Source: Gemmataceae bacterium (lineage in GTDB: Bacteria; Planctomycetota; Planctomycetia; Gemmatales; Gemmataceae). Taken from it: a DNA stretch of 34,663 nt. Location of the stretch: NCBI GenBank assembly GCA_019748295.1, contig JAIEPT010000081.1, forward strand, positions 1 through 34,663, given 5' to 3'. The notes below the pieces were generated by a model. That model was not told the origin of the DNA, did not search any database, and saw nothing but the letters and a program-made list of their open reading frames with translations. Of the stretch, positions 16,301 through 24,829 are shown piece by piece; the first letter of the stretch is position 1, and every line of letters starts with the position of its first letter. The translations under genes and the position numbers were made by a program.

Positions 16301-19300
16301 GTATCACTTAGCATCGCATATGCCGCACAAGATCTCCCACCTGGGCTGTCGATCAACCCGAGCACGGGAGTGATCAGCGGAACCTTGAGCCCGCTCTATA
16401 CCCTTGTGGAAGAGTACTTTCCTATAGTGGAGGCGAGTTTCGGGAGCTACTCCGAGACTTTTCAATTTGAGTTTGACGTTCTTCCCGGATTCACACTTCA
16501 CCTTCTGGATCAATTCAGCGGTCTTGATCAAGCAGTAAGCCTTGGGTTAGGTTCAAACTATCCTGTCTCTGCTGGGCTAACCTATTCGGCATCTGGGCTT
16601 CCTTCCGGTCTATCCATTGACGCGTCAACAGGCCTAATCGCTGGCACCATCGCATCGACGGCGGCCGCAGCAAACGACATCGGCTATTACCGCCCAACGA
16701 TCACTGTTGTGGACAGTGTCGATGGAATGCTTGAAACCACGTTTGCATGGAACGTGGCTGGCGTGCCTTCCATGAATCTGTTTGGCGCCTGGGCGGGCCC
16801 GGAAGGGGCCTCCATTTCCCTTCACGTACAGTCCCCATGGGGGACGTTGGCTCCAACTTACACAGCATCGGGACTTCCCGCTGGGCTGACCTTAGTGCCT
16901 TCAACTGGAAACATCACGGGGTCCATCGCATACTCGAATGTGGCATCCAACGAAGAGTCTGCACTGGAGCTTTTCAGCACCATAACCGTGGAATATGGTG
17001 CTTCATCAACCACGGGTCTTATCGCGTGGACGATCTCAGATGTAAATCGATTGGGGGGTCCAGAAGGAATCATCAACTCCCCCGGCGAAAAGGTGAGCGC
17101 CGATTTCGCATACTTTGGATCGGCATCATTTACCTACTCCGCGCATGGCTTGCCAGATGGCCTTTCCATCAATCCGAGTACCGGCACGGTTTTTGGAACC
17201 ATTGCCTTCGACCCGAGCTTTGCGTCCCAATACAAGGAATTCACCCCAACCATCACTCTTGCTGACGCCGAAGGCGGAGTCGACCAAACTACGCTAGCTT
17301 GGACCATTGACGAATACGGTTCTGCCAGCTTGGGTCGAGGCAATAGCGAAGGAAACGTAGTTTCCGAATCATTTGCAGCCATGTTTGCGGGCGCGAGCCT
17401 AACCTATTCTGCTTCCGGCCTGCCTGCCGGCTTGTCCATCGATCCTTCAAATGGAATTGTTTATGGCACTATTCCTTTTCAGGCAGTAAATGCCAGCGAC
17501 GGAGGCTCAAAGCAATTTGACGCAACGTTGTCAGCAATGCAAGGCTCTTCGACTCAAACTCTCAGTATAACCTGGCTGGTTTACAACACCTCTCGTCTTT
17601 CGAGCTTCCGCGATCAATTTACGGATGAAGGAAAGTCGATTTCGCTGTCGCATTCCATCGCATTCAGCGGACTTACATTCTCTGCTTCAAACCTCCCCAC
17701 CGGTCTGACGATCAATCCTAGTTCTGGCCTGATATATGGCAACATCGCGTACGGCTTGACATCACCGGCAGAAGTTATGGAGTACAACGCAACCATTCGG
17801 GCTTCCGACTCCTCCGGAGGGACTGACGAAACGCAGATGATTTGGTCGATCTGGGACGCGGACGCATTCGACTCTGTTTCGCTCGTCACCTCAAACGAGG
17901 GGGCGACAGTTTCCATGCACTTCACCGAACATCATGCTGGTGGAGCGACCTATTCCGCGACAGGGCTTCCAACCGGACTCAGCATTAACCCTACCACAGG
18001 ATTAGTTTACGGGACTCTCGCGTACGACATCACGGACTACGGCGTCTCCGCAGCCTTCTTTCCCGAAATCCGCATGGACGTTGGCGAAGATTTCCTCGAG
18101 TACTTACGCTTTGAGTGGGACATCGTAGACCGTAGTTTGATCGGAAATATTACTAACCGATGGGACTATGGAGGCCAATCGGTCAGTTTCTCGATTCCGA
18201 CAAACCAATGGGGACTGACGTTCTCAGCCAGTGGACTCCCTTCGGGACTCGCGATCAATCCGTCAACTGGGGTTATCGCAGGTACACTGTCATTTCCCGG
18301 CGAATCTCAACGAGCCTATGCGCCAATGGTATACGTCCTCGGGCCGGATGGCGCATCCGACAGTCGGGCATTCGCATGGACCGTCGATGGCGGCCTGAGG
18401 AATGCTTGGTTCGCACGCGAAGGCGAATCGGTAACCATCCGCCCTTTCTCAGGTAATACGTATACAGGATTGACGTACTCGGCGACAAGTTTGCCCGCAG
18501 GCCTCTCTATCGACAGCGCAACCGGGATAATTGATGGCTGGGTAAGTTATCAGAACGTACTTGCGAGCGAGAGTGGACTGAAGCCGCTTGACTCCACTAT
18601 AACTGTAATCGAAGGTTCGGAATCCCAAACGCATACGTTGCATTGGCTCGTGGAGAACAGCAGTCGGTTGACGTATGTTGATGACCAGTTCGGAACAGAA
18701 TTGGATGTAGTCGACGTGTCCGTCGGTTTCACCAATCCGCACTCGCAGTCTCTGACGTTTACGGCGAGCGGCCTGCCGTCGGGAATCACGATCGATCAGT
18801 ACGGTGTGCTGTCCGGAACGCTTTCCCTTGGCGCTGCAGGGCCAGAGGAAACGAGCCTTTATGCCGCGACCATATCGGTTTCCGATCCGGACGGCGCCGT
18901 CGATAGCATCACTTTCTTATGGCAAGTAGATCAAATAGATCTGCTGAAACCGATTTGGTACTGGGCAGAAGCAGAGGGCAACAGCGTTTGGTTCGACGCA
19001 GGCAACGGCAATGTCACCGCTGGAGTGACTTACACAGCCGCCGGGCTTCCTCCTGGTCTCACGATCAACGCAGATACAGGCTATATCAGCGGGGAAATCT
19101 CCTATAGCGCCGTCACTTCTGGAGGCGTAAGTGACTATTTCGCGACGATCGTGGCCGATGACGGATACGCTCAAGACACGATTACGATGCGTTGGGCTAT
19201 CGACGATACGAACCGCCTCGACGTAGCTGACGACCAATTCGACTCGGAAGGCGATACCGTAAGCTGGAGTGTCTCAGCATTTGCGCCCGGTCTGACCTAT

Positions 19301-22300
19301 AGTGCGTCCGGCCTGCCTTCTGGCGTTAGCATCAATCCGTCGACGGGAGCGATTGCAGGGACGATTTCTTTTGGCGACAATGCCTTTGGCGACGTAGGCC
19401 TTTATACGCCGACGATTTTCGCAACCGATTCAGTCGGCGCCCAAGATTCCATTGGGTTTAATTGGGAGATCAGTGCGCCCAATCGAATTGAGCCTCGTGA
19501 CACGATCATCCTGTTCGAAGGCGATTCGGTGTCGGTGGCAATTGCCGCCAACACGCAAGGCTTGAGCGGAGTCAGCTATAGCGCGTCGAACTTGCCCGCT
19601 GGCGTCTCCCTGAACACGTCCACTGGGGCGCTCTCTGGTTCTATATCTGCGAGCGTTGTTCCTTCCGGAGAAACGCAAGCGATCACCTACAGCACGATTA
19701 CCCTTTCCGCGGGATCGGGAGTTATCGACTCCATCGTACTCGAATGGAGCGTGTACGGGATTCAAGCTGGATCTGTTGGACAATGGCACGTGACCGAAGG
19801 TGATTCTGTTTCGATTGCTCCCGATGTAAGCTCCGCTCCTGCGAGTTTGACGTATACCGCACTCGGATTACCGGCCGGGCTGACCGTAGACCCGGCAACG
19901 GCGCTCATTACCGGTTCCACAGATTTCGATCTCGTCAATGCCGTCGAGGGCTGGAGCTATATTGATTTCACGATTGAAGGCCGAGATTCTTCAGGCTCGC
20001 TCCAGTTTACTGAGGATGGATACATGTTAGTATCCAACGAGGCCCTCATCTTGAGCGAGAACCGAATAGACTCTCCGGGTGCCTCGGTTTCGTTTTCCGT
20101 TCGTCCATCGGCAGCGTCTTCTGGCGTCACGTACTCAGCGTCCAACCTGCCGACTGGCATCTCTATTAGCGGCGCTGGCGCCGTATCGGGAATCCTGACT
20201 TCGGGGGGAGGAAGTGGAGTCCCTCGAACGGTTACCGTTACGGCGTCACCCGGCTCTGGAGATCCTGAAGAATCGGAGTTCGTGTGGCTCGTATCGGCGC
20301 CCGCGACGTCCTATGCAGCCAGTTGGACGCCGACCGCCACAGGGAAAGCTGGGCCAACAACGGGAGCAGGAGTTGCGCCGATCAAATCCTTCTGGGCAGG
20401 ATGGCAAAGCCCCGAGAGCCCGTTCTTCGCGAGGAATGAGCTTGAGGCAAAGAGCCGAGCATGGGATTTGACGCCGGGAAACACTACCGGCGACACCGAA
20501 GTCGGCGACGAGGTTGCAGGCGCTTTCGGAGTCGCGGAAACCACGACTTGGGACGAGTTCTTTTCCGCGAGCGACTTCGCCAAGCTCAGAGAGAATCGCG
20601 AACGAGCCGCTGAAGATGTTGCCGGCTGGATGCTAGCTGACCTGGACAACGATTGGGTCGAGCTTGGCCTTCCGGGTTACGAAGCTGGCGATCCGATTGG
20701 TACGACCGTTGCGGCGAAATGGAAAACAATGCCCGGATTCTCGTGGGTACAGGCGAACACAGGTTGGTCGGAGCTGTACACAAATGAAGCGCAGACGAGA
20801 CTCGCAGCACTGCGGAACGTAGCTCGACCCGAACCTTTGTCGCTTTCCTACAACACCGCCCAACAAGCCGCATTCCAACAGGTGCTTGCGCTGAACGATC
20901 CAAGTCAGATGGCGATCTTCCTGGCCTATTTCGGCGACAACGGAGGAGCGAACGGGAGGCAGCAGAATCGAAATCTGAACGCGTTGAAGTGGGAGCTTCG
21001 GGAGCGGGTCATTCCATGGCTTAGGGTTGCTAGCCTACCTCAAATCGAGGCTTGGCTGAAGAGCCTGACACCACAGAACCAAATGGTTTTGCGTTTCGCA
21101 CTTGATTATGAGATTGCGGGAGACGAGGCGATTCTCGAGAACCTGCGGCGGGGATCAGTTCCCGATTTGCGCGATTCAGCCGAAAAGGCTGCGATCAATT
21201 TTCCGCTTTGCGCCAGGGTTTACTCTCTCCTGGGACAGGTCAATGGCGGAGCGACGTATGGCGAGTACGCCACCTATCAATCGCTAGACACGTCGACAGC
21301 TAAGCCTGTCAATCAAGGAGCAATGGCGGTAGATCTGTACAAGCTTAATACGGGCTCTGTTGCGCAACGCATCGCCTTTCTTTCGGACGCCACATGGGGC
21401 CTGGATAAGTGGCGATCCAAAATTCAGTACCCGCCGGAACAAGACGCCCCGGGAACGTCTCAAGGCCTCAGCTCTTCGATCACGGATTTCTATCTTGCAC
21501 GCAGCGTTGTTCTTTCGCAGCTCACTCGGGTTCAGTATCCCAGCGAGGAAGCCGCTCTAGCTTCGCTCGCTCTAGTCGTCGCTCCCAGGTGGGAGAACGG
21601 CATTCGACACGTGGGCCATGGACAAGTCCGGGGACCAGGAGGCGATCCTGTCATCACTGCTCCTTTCTCCACAAGGATCATCTACGAAAAATACCTAAAA
21701 GGAGCCTTGCTCGGCATCACTGGTGGAGTCAACCGCGAAGCCTACGATGATGTTCTCGTGCGCGACGAGTATTTCATCAACACCATGGGTTATGGACAAC
21801 TTAAGACCTGGAAGAATCGATCGACAGAAGACAAAGCTCATTTTGCCGACTATCTGACCCCGCTGGACCGTTATCTCCTCCTTATGTCGTTCAATTTGAT
21901 CGCGAGAACGTCGCAAAGCGTCGAGATTCAAGCAAGGATCGAAGAAATGGCGAATTACATTCAATCTCGCTACGCTTCGCAAGTTCAGGGGTTAACCGTT
22001 AATCAACGTTCGATTATCGATCAGCTATCTGAAGAGGCAGGCATTTGGAGAATTGGCGCTCGCAATGAGACGGCGCGCATTGGATTCAACCCGGCACAAT
22101 ATGATGCGATTCCAAACGTCCTCAAGCTCGAGATGATCTCTCGATCTCAAGAGCCGTTTCGCAGAGCCGTTGCCGAGTACAAGATCGTCTACCAACCCTA
22201 CCTTGGCCCAAAGATCGATGGCTTCATCATCGATGCCATGCAGGCCCTTGCGCCAATGTATCGAACGTTCCGGCGATTTTCGGTCGCGTTTGACGTTGCT

Positions 22301-24106
22301 ATCACTTGGTCGCATGGAAGCCTGGATCAGACTTCCGATCTGGATGCTATTCGGGGTGTCATCAACGGAGATTTCAGCCAATCCGTCGGAATGAAGCCGC
22401 TAAGCTACGACCCCGCGGTCGTTGCGTGGGACGCTTTCGAAACCTATCTCGCCATCGGCACAGGTGGGGGCAGTTCGGCCGGCAGGGCCGCGATTTTGAG
22501 CGGCATCCGTCGGGTGGGAATGCTCACCGCGGCGCACCTTGGCTCGTCGGTCGCCCTCAGCTACGCGGACAGCCTGAACCTACCGAGGGAGTGGCAGTTC
22601 CTCGCCCGTATGGGACTGGGGCTGGCAGGCGGCATCGGCGGCGGGTTGGCGTTCGAGGGAGCCGCATCGGGGGTCGGGCGCCTGCTTCGGAGGCGGCTGT
22701 CGATTCTGGAGCAAACCGAATCCGAACTTTTGAAAGTCAACGAATCGATTTCCGCTTTGTCTCGACGGACGGATCGCACCTTCATCGATGACTTCCAATT
22801 GAGTCAGCTTCAGAGCCGCGCGACGGAGCTTCAAAGCGGCATACGCGACATCCGGCTGTTGGCTCCGGAGAGCTTCCGATCTTCCGAGCAGACGGCTCGC
22901 CAGGCGACGCGGACTCTGGCGGCCCTGGAGGCGGAAGCATCCACGGCCGGCACGTCGATCATTCAGCGATACAATCTTCGCAGGTCCCAAGCGTATCGAG
23001 ATGCTCGATCGGCTTCGCGAAACGCTCAAGTGGCGCTCAGCGAGGCGCTTGTGGACCTGGACCGCCGGTTGGTCGATGTCGCGAAGCAGATGCAGCTTCC
23101 AAGCTCGATCAAGTCGCTTACCGTTTTTCAGTCGTCCTGCTTCACGGCCGGTACGCCCCTGCTTACTCCCGACGGAAGCAAACCGATCGAAGAGTTCCGC
23201 GTAGGAGACGCGATCGTCGCACGGGACGAACACGATGTTGACGCGGCAACCCAAGTGTGTTTCGTTGAAGAGACTTTTTGCCGTGTATCGCCTATCATTA
23301 CTATGCGCGTGGGTGGCAAGGAGCTTCATACCACGCGAGAGCATCCTTTCTACGTAGTGAGCAAAGGTTGGATTTGTGCTGCGGAAATCGAATCAGGGGA
23401 CGCCTTGATCTCGCATGACGGAGAAATGATTCCTGTTGAGGCCGTTACTGACACCGGCAGAGTCGCCACTGTTTACAACGTTCGAGTTCGGGACTGTCAC
23501 ACGTACTTTGTTGCCGCTCCAGATTCAAATGTTTTCGTATGGGCTCACAATGCTGACTATGTATTCGAGGCGTCTACCGGGAGATTATTCTTCGTCAATG
23601 AAAGTGGCGCACGGGTCTTGGTAACTGACGCCTCAGGTGGCGCAAGGCGATTTGCCGACATCGATGAGGCATATAGGGCGATCGCCTCTGGGCGGTCGGG
23701 TGATTATATCAATCTTAACCCCATCGCCTCTGAGAGCGAATCGCTTTACGGTCGGCTTCTTCACAGTGAGGCTTTGGCCGGCAGGCTTCCCGGGATTAAA
23801 GCAGTTTTTGGTGCGCCCGAGTCGCGACTGCGACGTGTTAGACAGGGTGATTACAGGTTCGTTCTTTCGGATGATATTATAGTTGCGGGCGATCTAATAG
23901 AGACGGCCGTTTCGGATAGATTGGCTATCATGTCTAAGATTCTTAAGAAAGCAAATCAGGCGGAGCGTATCGTTGTTAATATTGCCGACATTACGTCGCT
24001 ATCTGAAGCGATCGAGGGCGGCCGCGATGCTCTTGCAACGTCAAATGCTATACAGCAGGTTATCGTGGTTCACGGCGGCAATGTGGTTGCGAATCTCGTT
24101 AAGTGA
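13313..24106 (+). CDS. Giant surface polymorphic toxin: He_PIG-type repeats, HINT domain, C-terminal toxin-like tip
   Basis: A 3,597-residue protein. I start it at the ATG at 13313, which puts the sorting motif FEALERRELM (a LEPR-XLL variant) about 25 residues in; a GTG at 13214 is in frame. Residues about 40-2330 are roughly 25 tandem 80-100-residue units, each with the signature SASGLPSGLSINPSTGLISGT, the putative-Ig (He_PIG) pattern; they probably form a rigid extracellular stalk. Residues about 2330-3050 are non-repetitive and unassigned. Residues 3052-3125 hold Gly/Ala-rich hydrophobic stretches (LGLAGGIGGGLAFEGAASG). Residues 3126-3265 are probably coiled coil. A HINT domain follows (3276-3413), then a 184-residue tip. 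A small gene with a strong ribosome site follows 12 bp later, as expected for toxin plus immunity. Units 2 and 6 are identical at DNA level. Secretion and toxicity are inferred from architecture. Confidence 0.88.
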   Translation: MFESLFGRNKDAVRNGSRPKGSMKPAFEALERRELMNVAPVITPPSSPYSYEGASGPLLQIVATDGDSDPLTYAAVGLPPGLTIDSSGMIGGKIHYTAASLGGSTTYAPVVTVFDGVTHTSANFNWVVSDVPLFGWGSYWYGNEGQSVSLELAPTAAVSGANYTASNLPSWLTLNPATGLLSGWMQHVPNNPSDGGMYSTPTTTLSISVTAAVSGAGSDTLVVPMAVTDFNRLPYGSWRVYNEGAPISWSLAANNSLGNTLAYSATGLPSGVTIDAATGLVGGSADYTAASAGTTVQYTATVTVSDQWGAIDKQTIWLSVSDAPLVQNQYLGVSEGSSISIYAGPSTAPSGIVYSTSGLPAGLALNTATGLITGRPQHQINNPSPGGWTASTATVTANYGAITDVGTIVWTVSDVNRLPTQASAYSYAEGQAVSIPFAATDLTGSSLTYTATGLPSGLSIDSATGLISGTVNFNAVTYGTGYPSATVTLTDNRGATDFRSVNWSISDVPLFGWGSYWYGNEGQSVSLELAPTAAVSGANYTASNLPSWLTLNPATGLLSGWMQHVPNNPSDGGMYSTPTTTLSISVTAAVSGAGSDTLVVPMAVTDFNRLPYGSWGAYYEGAPVSWSMAASNALGNTLAYSATGLPTGVSIDAATGLISGHPFFTNAADGSSASFGVTVRVQDNWGATDLQTYWFMISDAPLFADVRTFFGAERESVSFSPFSGSVSYGLTYSATGLPSGISLDTYSGVLFGNIGPDAATSGSSPATIQSTINSSNGGRALVEWIIEDRGRLPDLGSLKNSEGQSVSVWAGATSGSGSLSYSAQGLPDGVSINPSSGLIYGTPSFSITDPEEPRWYYPTIHLNDGAGSEDTVFAWEIKDANRITSIASRTDAEGSSVSFQVHTSPSASMTFSATGLPPGISLNPSTGWLSGAIRFDAAAPGSMEDYFPTITADDGLGGIDSRSFAWTTSSTPLISAGPAYVANAGNYVSLNARNPSVSLSIAYAAQDLPPGLSINPSTGVISGTLSPLYTLVEEYFPIVEASFGSYSETFQFEFDVLPGFTLHLLDQFSGLDQAVSLGLGSNYPVSAGLTYSASGLPSGLSIDASTGLIAGTIASTAAAANDIGYYRPTITVVDSVDGMLETTFAWNVAGVPSMNLFGAWAGPEGASISLHVQSPWGTLAPTYTASGLPAGLTLVPSTGNITGSIAYSNVASNEESALELFSTITVEYGASSTTGLIAWTISDVNRLGGPEGIINSPGEKVSADFAYFGSASFTYSAHGLPDGLSINPSTGTVFGTIAFDPSFASQYKEFTPTITLADAEGGVDQTTLAWTIDEYGSASLGRGNSEGNVVSESFAAMFAGASLTYSASGLPAGLSIDPSNGIVYGTIPFQAVNASDGGSKQFDATLSAMQGSSTQTLSITWLVYNTSRLSSFRDQFTDEGKSISLSHSIAFSGLTFSASNLPTGLTINPSSGLIYGNIAYGLTSPAEVMEYNATIRASDSSGGTDETQMIWSIWDADAFDSVSLVTSNEGATVSMHFTEHHAGGATYSATGLPTGLSINPTTGLVYGTLAYDITDYGVSAAFFPEIRMDVGEDFLEYLRFEWDIVDRSLIGNITNRWDYGGQSVSFSIPTNQWGLTFSASGLPSGLAINPSTGVIAGTLSFPGESQRAYAPMVYVLGPDGASDSRAFAWTVDGGLRNAWFAREGESVTIRPFSGNTYTGLTYSATSLPAGLSIDSATGIIDGWVSYQNVLASESGLKPLDSTITVIEGSESQTHTLHWLVENSSRLTYVDDQFGTELDVVDVSVGFTNPHSQSLTFTASGLPSGITIDQYGVLSGTLSLGAAGPEETSLYAATISVSDPDGAVDSITFLWQVDQIDLLKPIWYWAEAEGNSVWFDAGNGNVTAGVTYTAAGLPPGLTINADTGYISGEISYSAVTSGGVSDYFATIVADDGYAQDTITMRWAIDDTNRLDVADDQFDSEGDTVSWSVSAFAPGLTYSASGLPSGVSINPSTGAIAGTISFGDNAFGDVGLYTPTIFATDSVGAQDSIGFNWEISAPNRIEPRDTIILFEGDSVSVAIAANTQGLSGVSYSASNLPAGVSLNTSTGALSGSISASVVPSGETQAITYSTITLSAGSGVIDSIVLEWSVYGIQAGSVGQWHVTEGDSVSIAPDVSSAPASLTYTALGLPAGLTVDPATALITGSTDFDLVNAVEGWSYIDFTIEGRDSSGSLQFTEDGYMLVSNEALILSENRIDSPGASVSFSVRPSAASSGVTYSASNLPTGISISGAGAVSGILTSGGGSGVPRTVTVTASPGSGDPEESEFVWLVSAPATSYAASWTPTATGKAGPTTGAGVAPIKSFWAGWQSPESPFFARNELEAKSRAWDLTPGNTTGDTEVGDEVAGAFGVAETTTWDEFFSASDFAKLRENRERAAEDVAGWMLADLDNDWVELGLPGYEAGDPIGTTVAAKWKTMPGFSWVQANTGWSELYTNEAQTRLAALRNVARPEPLSLSYNTAQQAAFQQVLALNDPSQMAIFLAYFGDNGGANGRQQNRNLNALKWELRERVIPWLRVASLPQIEAWLKSLTPQNQMVLRFALDYEIAGDEAILENLRRGSVPDLRDSAEKAAINFPLCARVYSLLGQVNGGATYGEYATYQSLDTSTAKPVNQGAMAVDLYKLNTGSVAQRIAFLSDATWGLDKWRSKIQYPPEQDAPGTSQGLSSSITDFYLARSVVLSQLTRVQYPSEEAALASLALVVAPRWENGIRHVGHGQVRGPGGDPVITAPFSTRIIYEKYLKGALLGITGGVNREAYDDVLVRDEYFINTMGYGQLKTWKNRSTEDKAHFADYLTPLDRYLLLMSFNLIARTSQSVEIQARIEEMANYIQSRYASQVQGLTVNQRSIIDQLSEEAGIWRIGARNETARIGFNPAQYDAIPNVLKLEMISRSQEPFRRAVAEYKIVYQPYLGPKIDGFIIDAMQALAPMYRTFRRFSVAFDVAITWSHGSLDQTSDLDAIRGVINGDFSQSVGMKPLSYDPAVVAWDAFETYLAIGTGGGSSAGRAAILSGIRRVGMLTAAHLGSSVALSYADSLNLPREWQFLARMGLGLAGGIGGGLAFEGAASGVGRLLRRRLSILEQTESELLKVNESISALSRRTDRTFIDDFQLSQLQSRATELQSGIRDIRLLAPESFRSSEQTARQATRTLAALEAEASTAGTSIIQRYNLRRSQAYRDARSASRNAQVALSEALVDLDRRLVDVAKQMQLPSSIKSLTVFQSSCFTAGTPLLTPDGSKPIEEFRVGDAIVARDEHDVDAATQVCFVEETFCRVSPIITMRVGGKELHTTREHPFYVVSKGWICAAEIESGDALISHDGEMIPVEAVTDTGRVATVYNVRVRDCHTYFVAAPDSNVFVWAHNADYVFEASTGRLFFVNESGARVLVTDASGGARRFADIDEAYRAIASGRSGDYINLNPIASESESLYGRLLHSEALAGRLPGIKAVFGAPESRLRRVRQGDYRFVLSDDIIVAGDLIETAVSDRLAIMSKILKKANQAERIVVNIADITSLSEAIEGGRDALATSNAIQQVIVVHGGNVVANLVK
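13700..14026 (+). repeat. 327-bp perfect direct repeat, copy A
   Basis: This stretch is identical, base for base by my reading, to 14831-15157. The offset is 1,131 bp, exactly 377 codons, so the frame is kept. It encodes one putative-Ig unit from VPLFGWGSYWYGNEGQ to FNRLPYGSW. All other units differ clearly from each other. Confidence 0.93.
14831..15157 (+). repeat. 327-bp perfect direct repeat, copy B
   Basis: Second copy of the 13700-14026 unit; identity ends abruptly on both sides (13699/14830 and 14027/15158 differ). This points to recent unequal recombination or gene conversion. A mis-assembly is the alternative. Confidence 0.93.
23138..23551 (+). other. Pretoxin HINT autoprocessing domain within the giant protein
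   Basis: Residues 3276-3413. It begins at the Cys of SCFTAGTPLLTPDGSKPIEE, the nucleophile position of HINT/intein-like domains. It continues with FRVGDAIVARDE, HTTREHPFYVV (the T-x-x-H block) and VYNVRVRDCHTYFVA, and ends in FVWAHN. The terminal His-Asn is the expected self-cleavage point that releases the downstream tip. All key residues are present, so the domain looks active. Confidence 0.9.
23552..24103 (+). other. C-terminal toxin-like tip, possibly CdiA-type RNase
   Basis: The last 184 residues follow the HINT His-Asn. The C-terminal half has the order GDYRFVLSDDIIVAGDLIE, then IMSKILKKANQAERIVVNI, then IQQVIVVHGGNVV. This resembles by eye the CdiA C-terminal tRNase-type (BECR-like) toxins with a K-K-x-x-Q-A-x-R-I-V-V-N core. 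Catalytic residues cannot be fixed by reading. From about 23700 the DNA becomes visibly richer in A/T (GATTATATCAATCTTAAC, GTTGTTAATATTGCC) than the stalk coding region. Exchange of toxin tips would produce this. The specific RNase assignment is moderately uncertain. Confidence 0.55.
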
Positions 24107-24113
24107 AGGAGGG
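24107..24113 (+). promoter_or_regulatory. Strong ribosome-binding site for the immunity gene
   Basis: AGGAGGG starts directly after the giant gene's TGA and sits 5 bases before the ATG at 24119. It fixes that start and implies efficient independent translation of the downstream partner from the same transcript. Confidence 0.85.
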
Positions 24114-24118
24114 AAGTT

Positions 24119-24436
24119 ATGTCTAAGATGTTGTGCGATTGCGGGCACGTAATTCGGCTAAGTGAGTTCCCGAATAATGCAGAATTTGCGCTTTTTTCCG
24201 ATAGGGCGATGTCCAACTTGGCGTCCGGGCTTTCGGCGTCGTTTGAAGCCTGCTCTGATATAGGAGACTTCAATCGACGAGTGGGAGTGCTTTTGTCGAT
24301 TGACTGCGCCACTCGCCCCTTTGAGCTAATTGAGTGTATGGCTTGTGGAAGGCTTTATGTTTTTCGCATAGAGTCGCCAGATGCTCCGGCAACCGTTTAT
24401 ACCCCATCAGACATTCACGCTCGTCTTCCTCGCTAA
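24119..24436 (+). CDS. Putative immunity protein for the giant toxin, Cys-pair (zinc-ribbon-like)
   Basis: A 105-residue protein starting 12 bp after the giant gene's stop, with an ideal ribosome site. It has two cysteine pairs: CDCGHVIRL at the N-terminus (residues 6-14) and ECMACGRLYVF near residue 75, which could bind one zinc ion. It lacks a signal peptide and membrane segments, so it should be cytoplasmic, as expected for a protein that neutralises an RNase-type tip. The C-x-C-G plus C-x-x-C-G-R-L-Y-V-F layout resembles small uncharacterised proteins found beside polymorphic toxins, but I cannot name an Imm family. The tail contains YTPSD. Its DNA shares the lower GC look of the toxin tip, consistent with transfer of tip and immunity as a unit. 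The function is inferred from position and size. Confidence 0.72.
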   Translation: MSKMLCDCGHVIRLSEFPNNAEFALFSDRAMSNLASGLSASFEACSDIGDFNRRVGVLLSIDCATRPFELIECMACGRLYVFRIESPDAPATVYTPSDIHARLPR

Positions 24437-24536
24437 ATAGGTCGCCGTTTGAGGACCAGCGGAGTTCGGCTTGAAAAAGGAAAATGGCTTGAGTCAACGC
24501 AGGGGTTATCATATACCCGGCCTTGAGGATTAAGCC

Positions 24537-24762
24537 ATGGACGGCAGTATCCGACCTCGTGGTTCGCTTCGCAAGACCTTGTTGCACTCGGCCAGGTTAG
24601 CTCCCGATTACTCCCTTCGTTTGCGGGCTCATATCGTCATGCTCTTGGCCGATGGCCTCTCTTAGTCCGTCATCGCCGCAGTCCTGTTCACCAGCAGCTG
24701 TGCCATCAATCGCTGGCGAACCCGGTTTCTCAAGGAGGGCCTCGACGGCACCCTTCAGGCGC
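24537..24762 (+). pseudogene. IS630-type transposase N-terminal remnant
   Basis: The frame from the ATG at 24537 reads LRLRAHIVMLLADGLS, then a TAG (24663-24665) where Trp is usual, then SVIAAVLFTSSCAINRWRTRFLKEGLDGTL. This is the HTH end of an IS630-family transposase. Homology stops near 24762 and no DDE region follows. It is a different lineage from the complete element at 29927-31045. Confidence 0.65.
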
Positions 24763-24829
24763 CGGGCCAACTTCGCCAATCGCTTCGCCGCCGTATAGAT
24801 CGAACTGGCCTTCGGCTGGGTCACGCTCA

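Noticed and set aside
13439-20300. CRISPR-like or satellite array suggested by regular spacing
   Set aside because: The periodicity is protein-level (putative-Ig units); apart from one 327-bp pair the DNA units are diverged and fully coding.
22580-23344. 254-codon minus-strand frame
   Set aside because: Antisense to the linker and HINT domain, which carry clear conserved residues.
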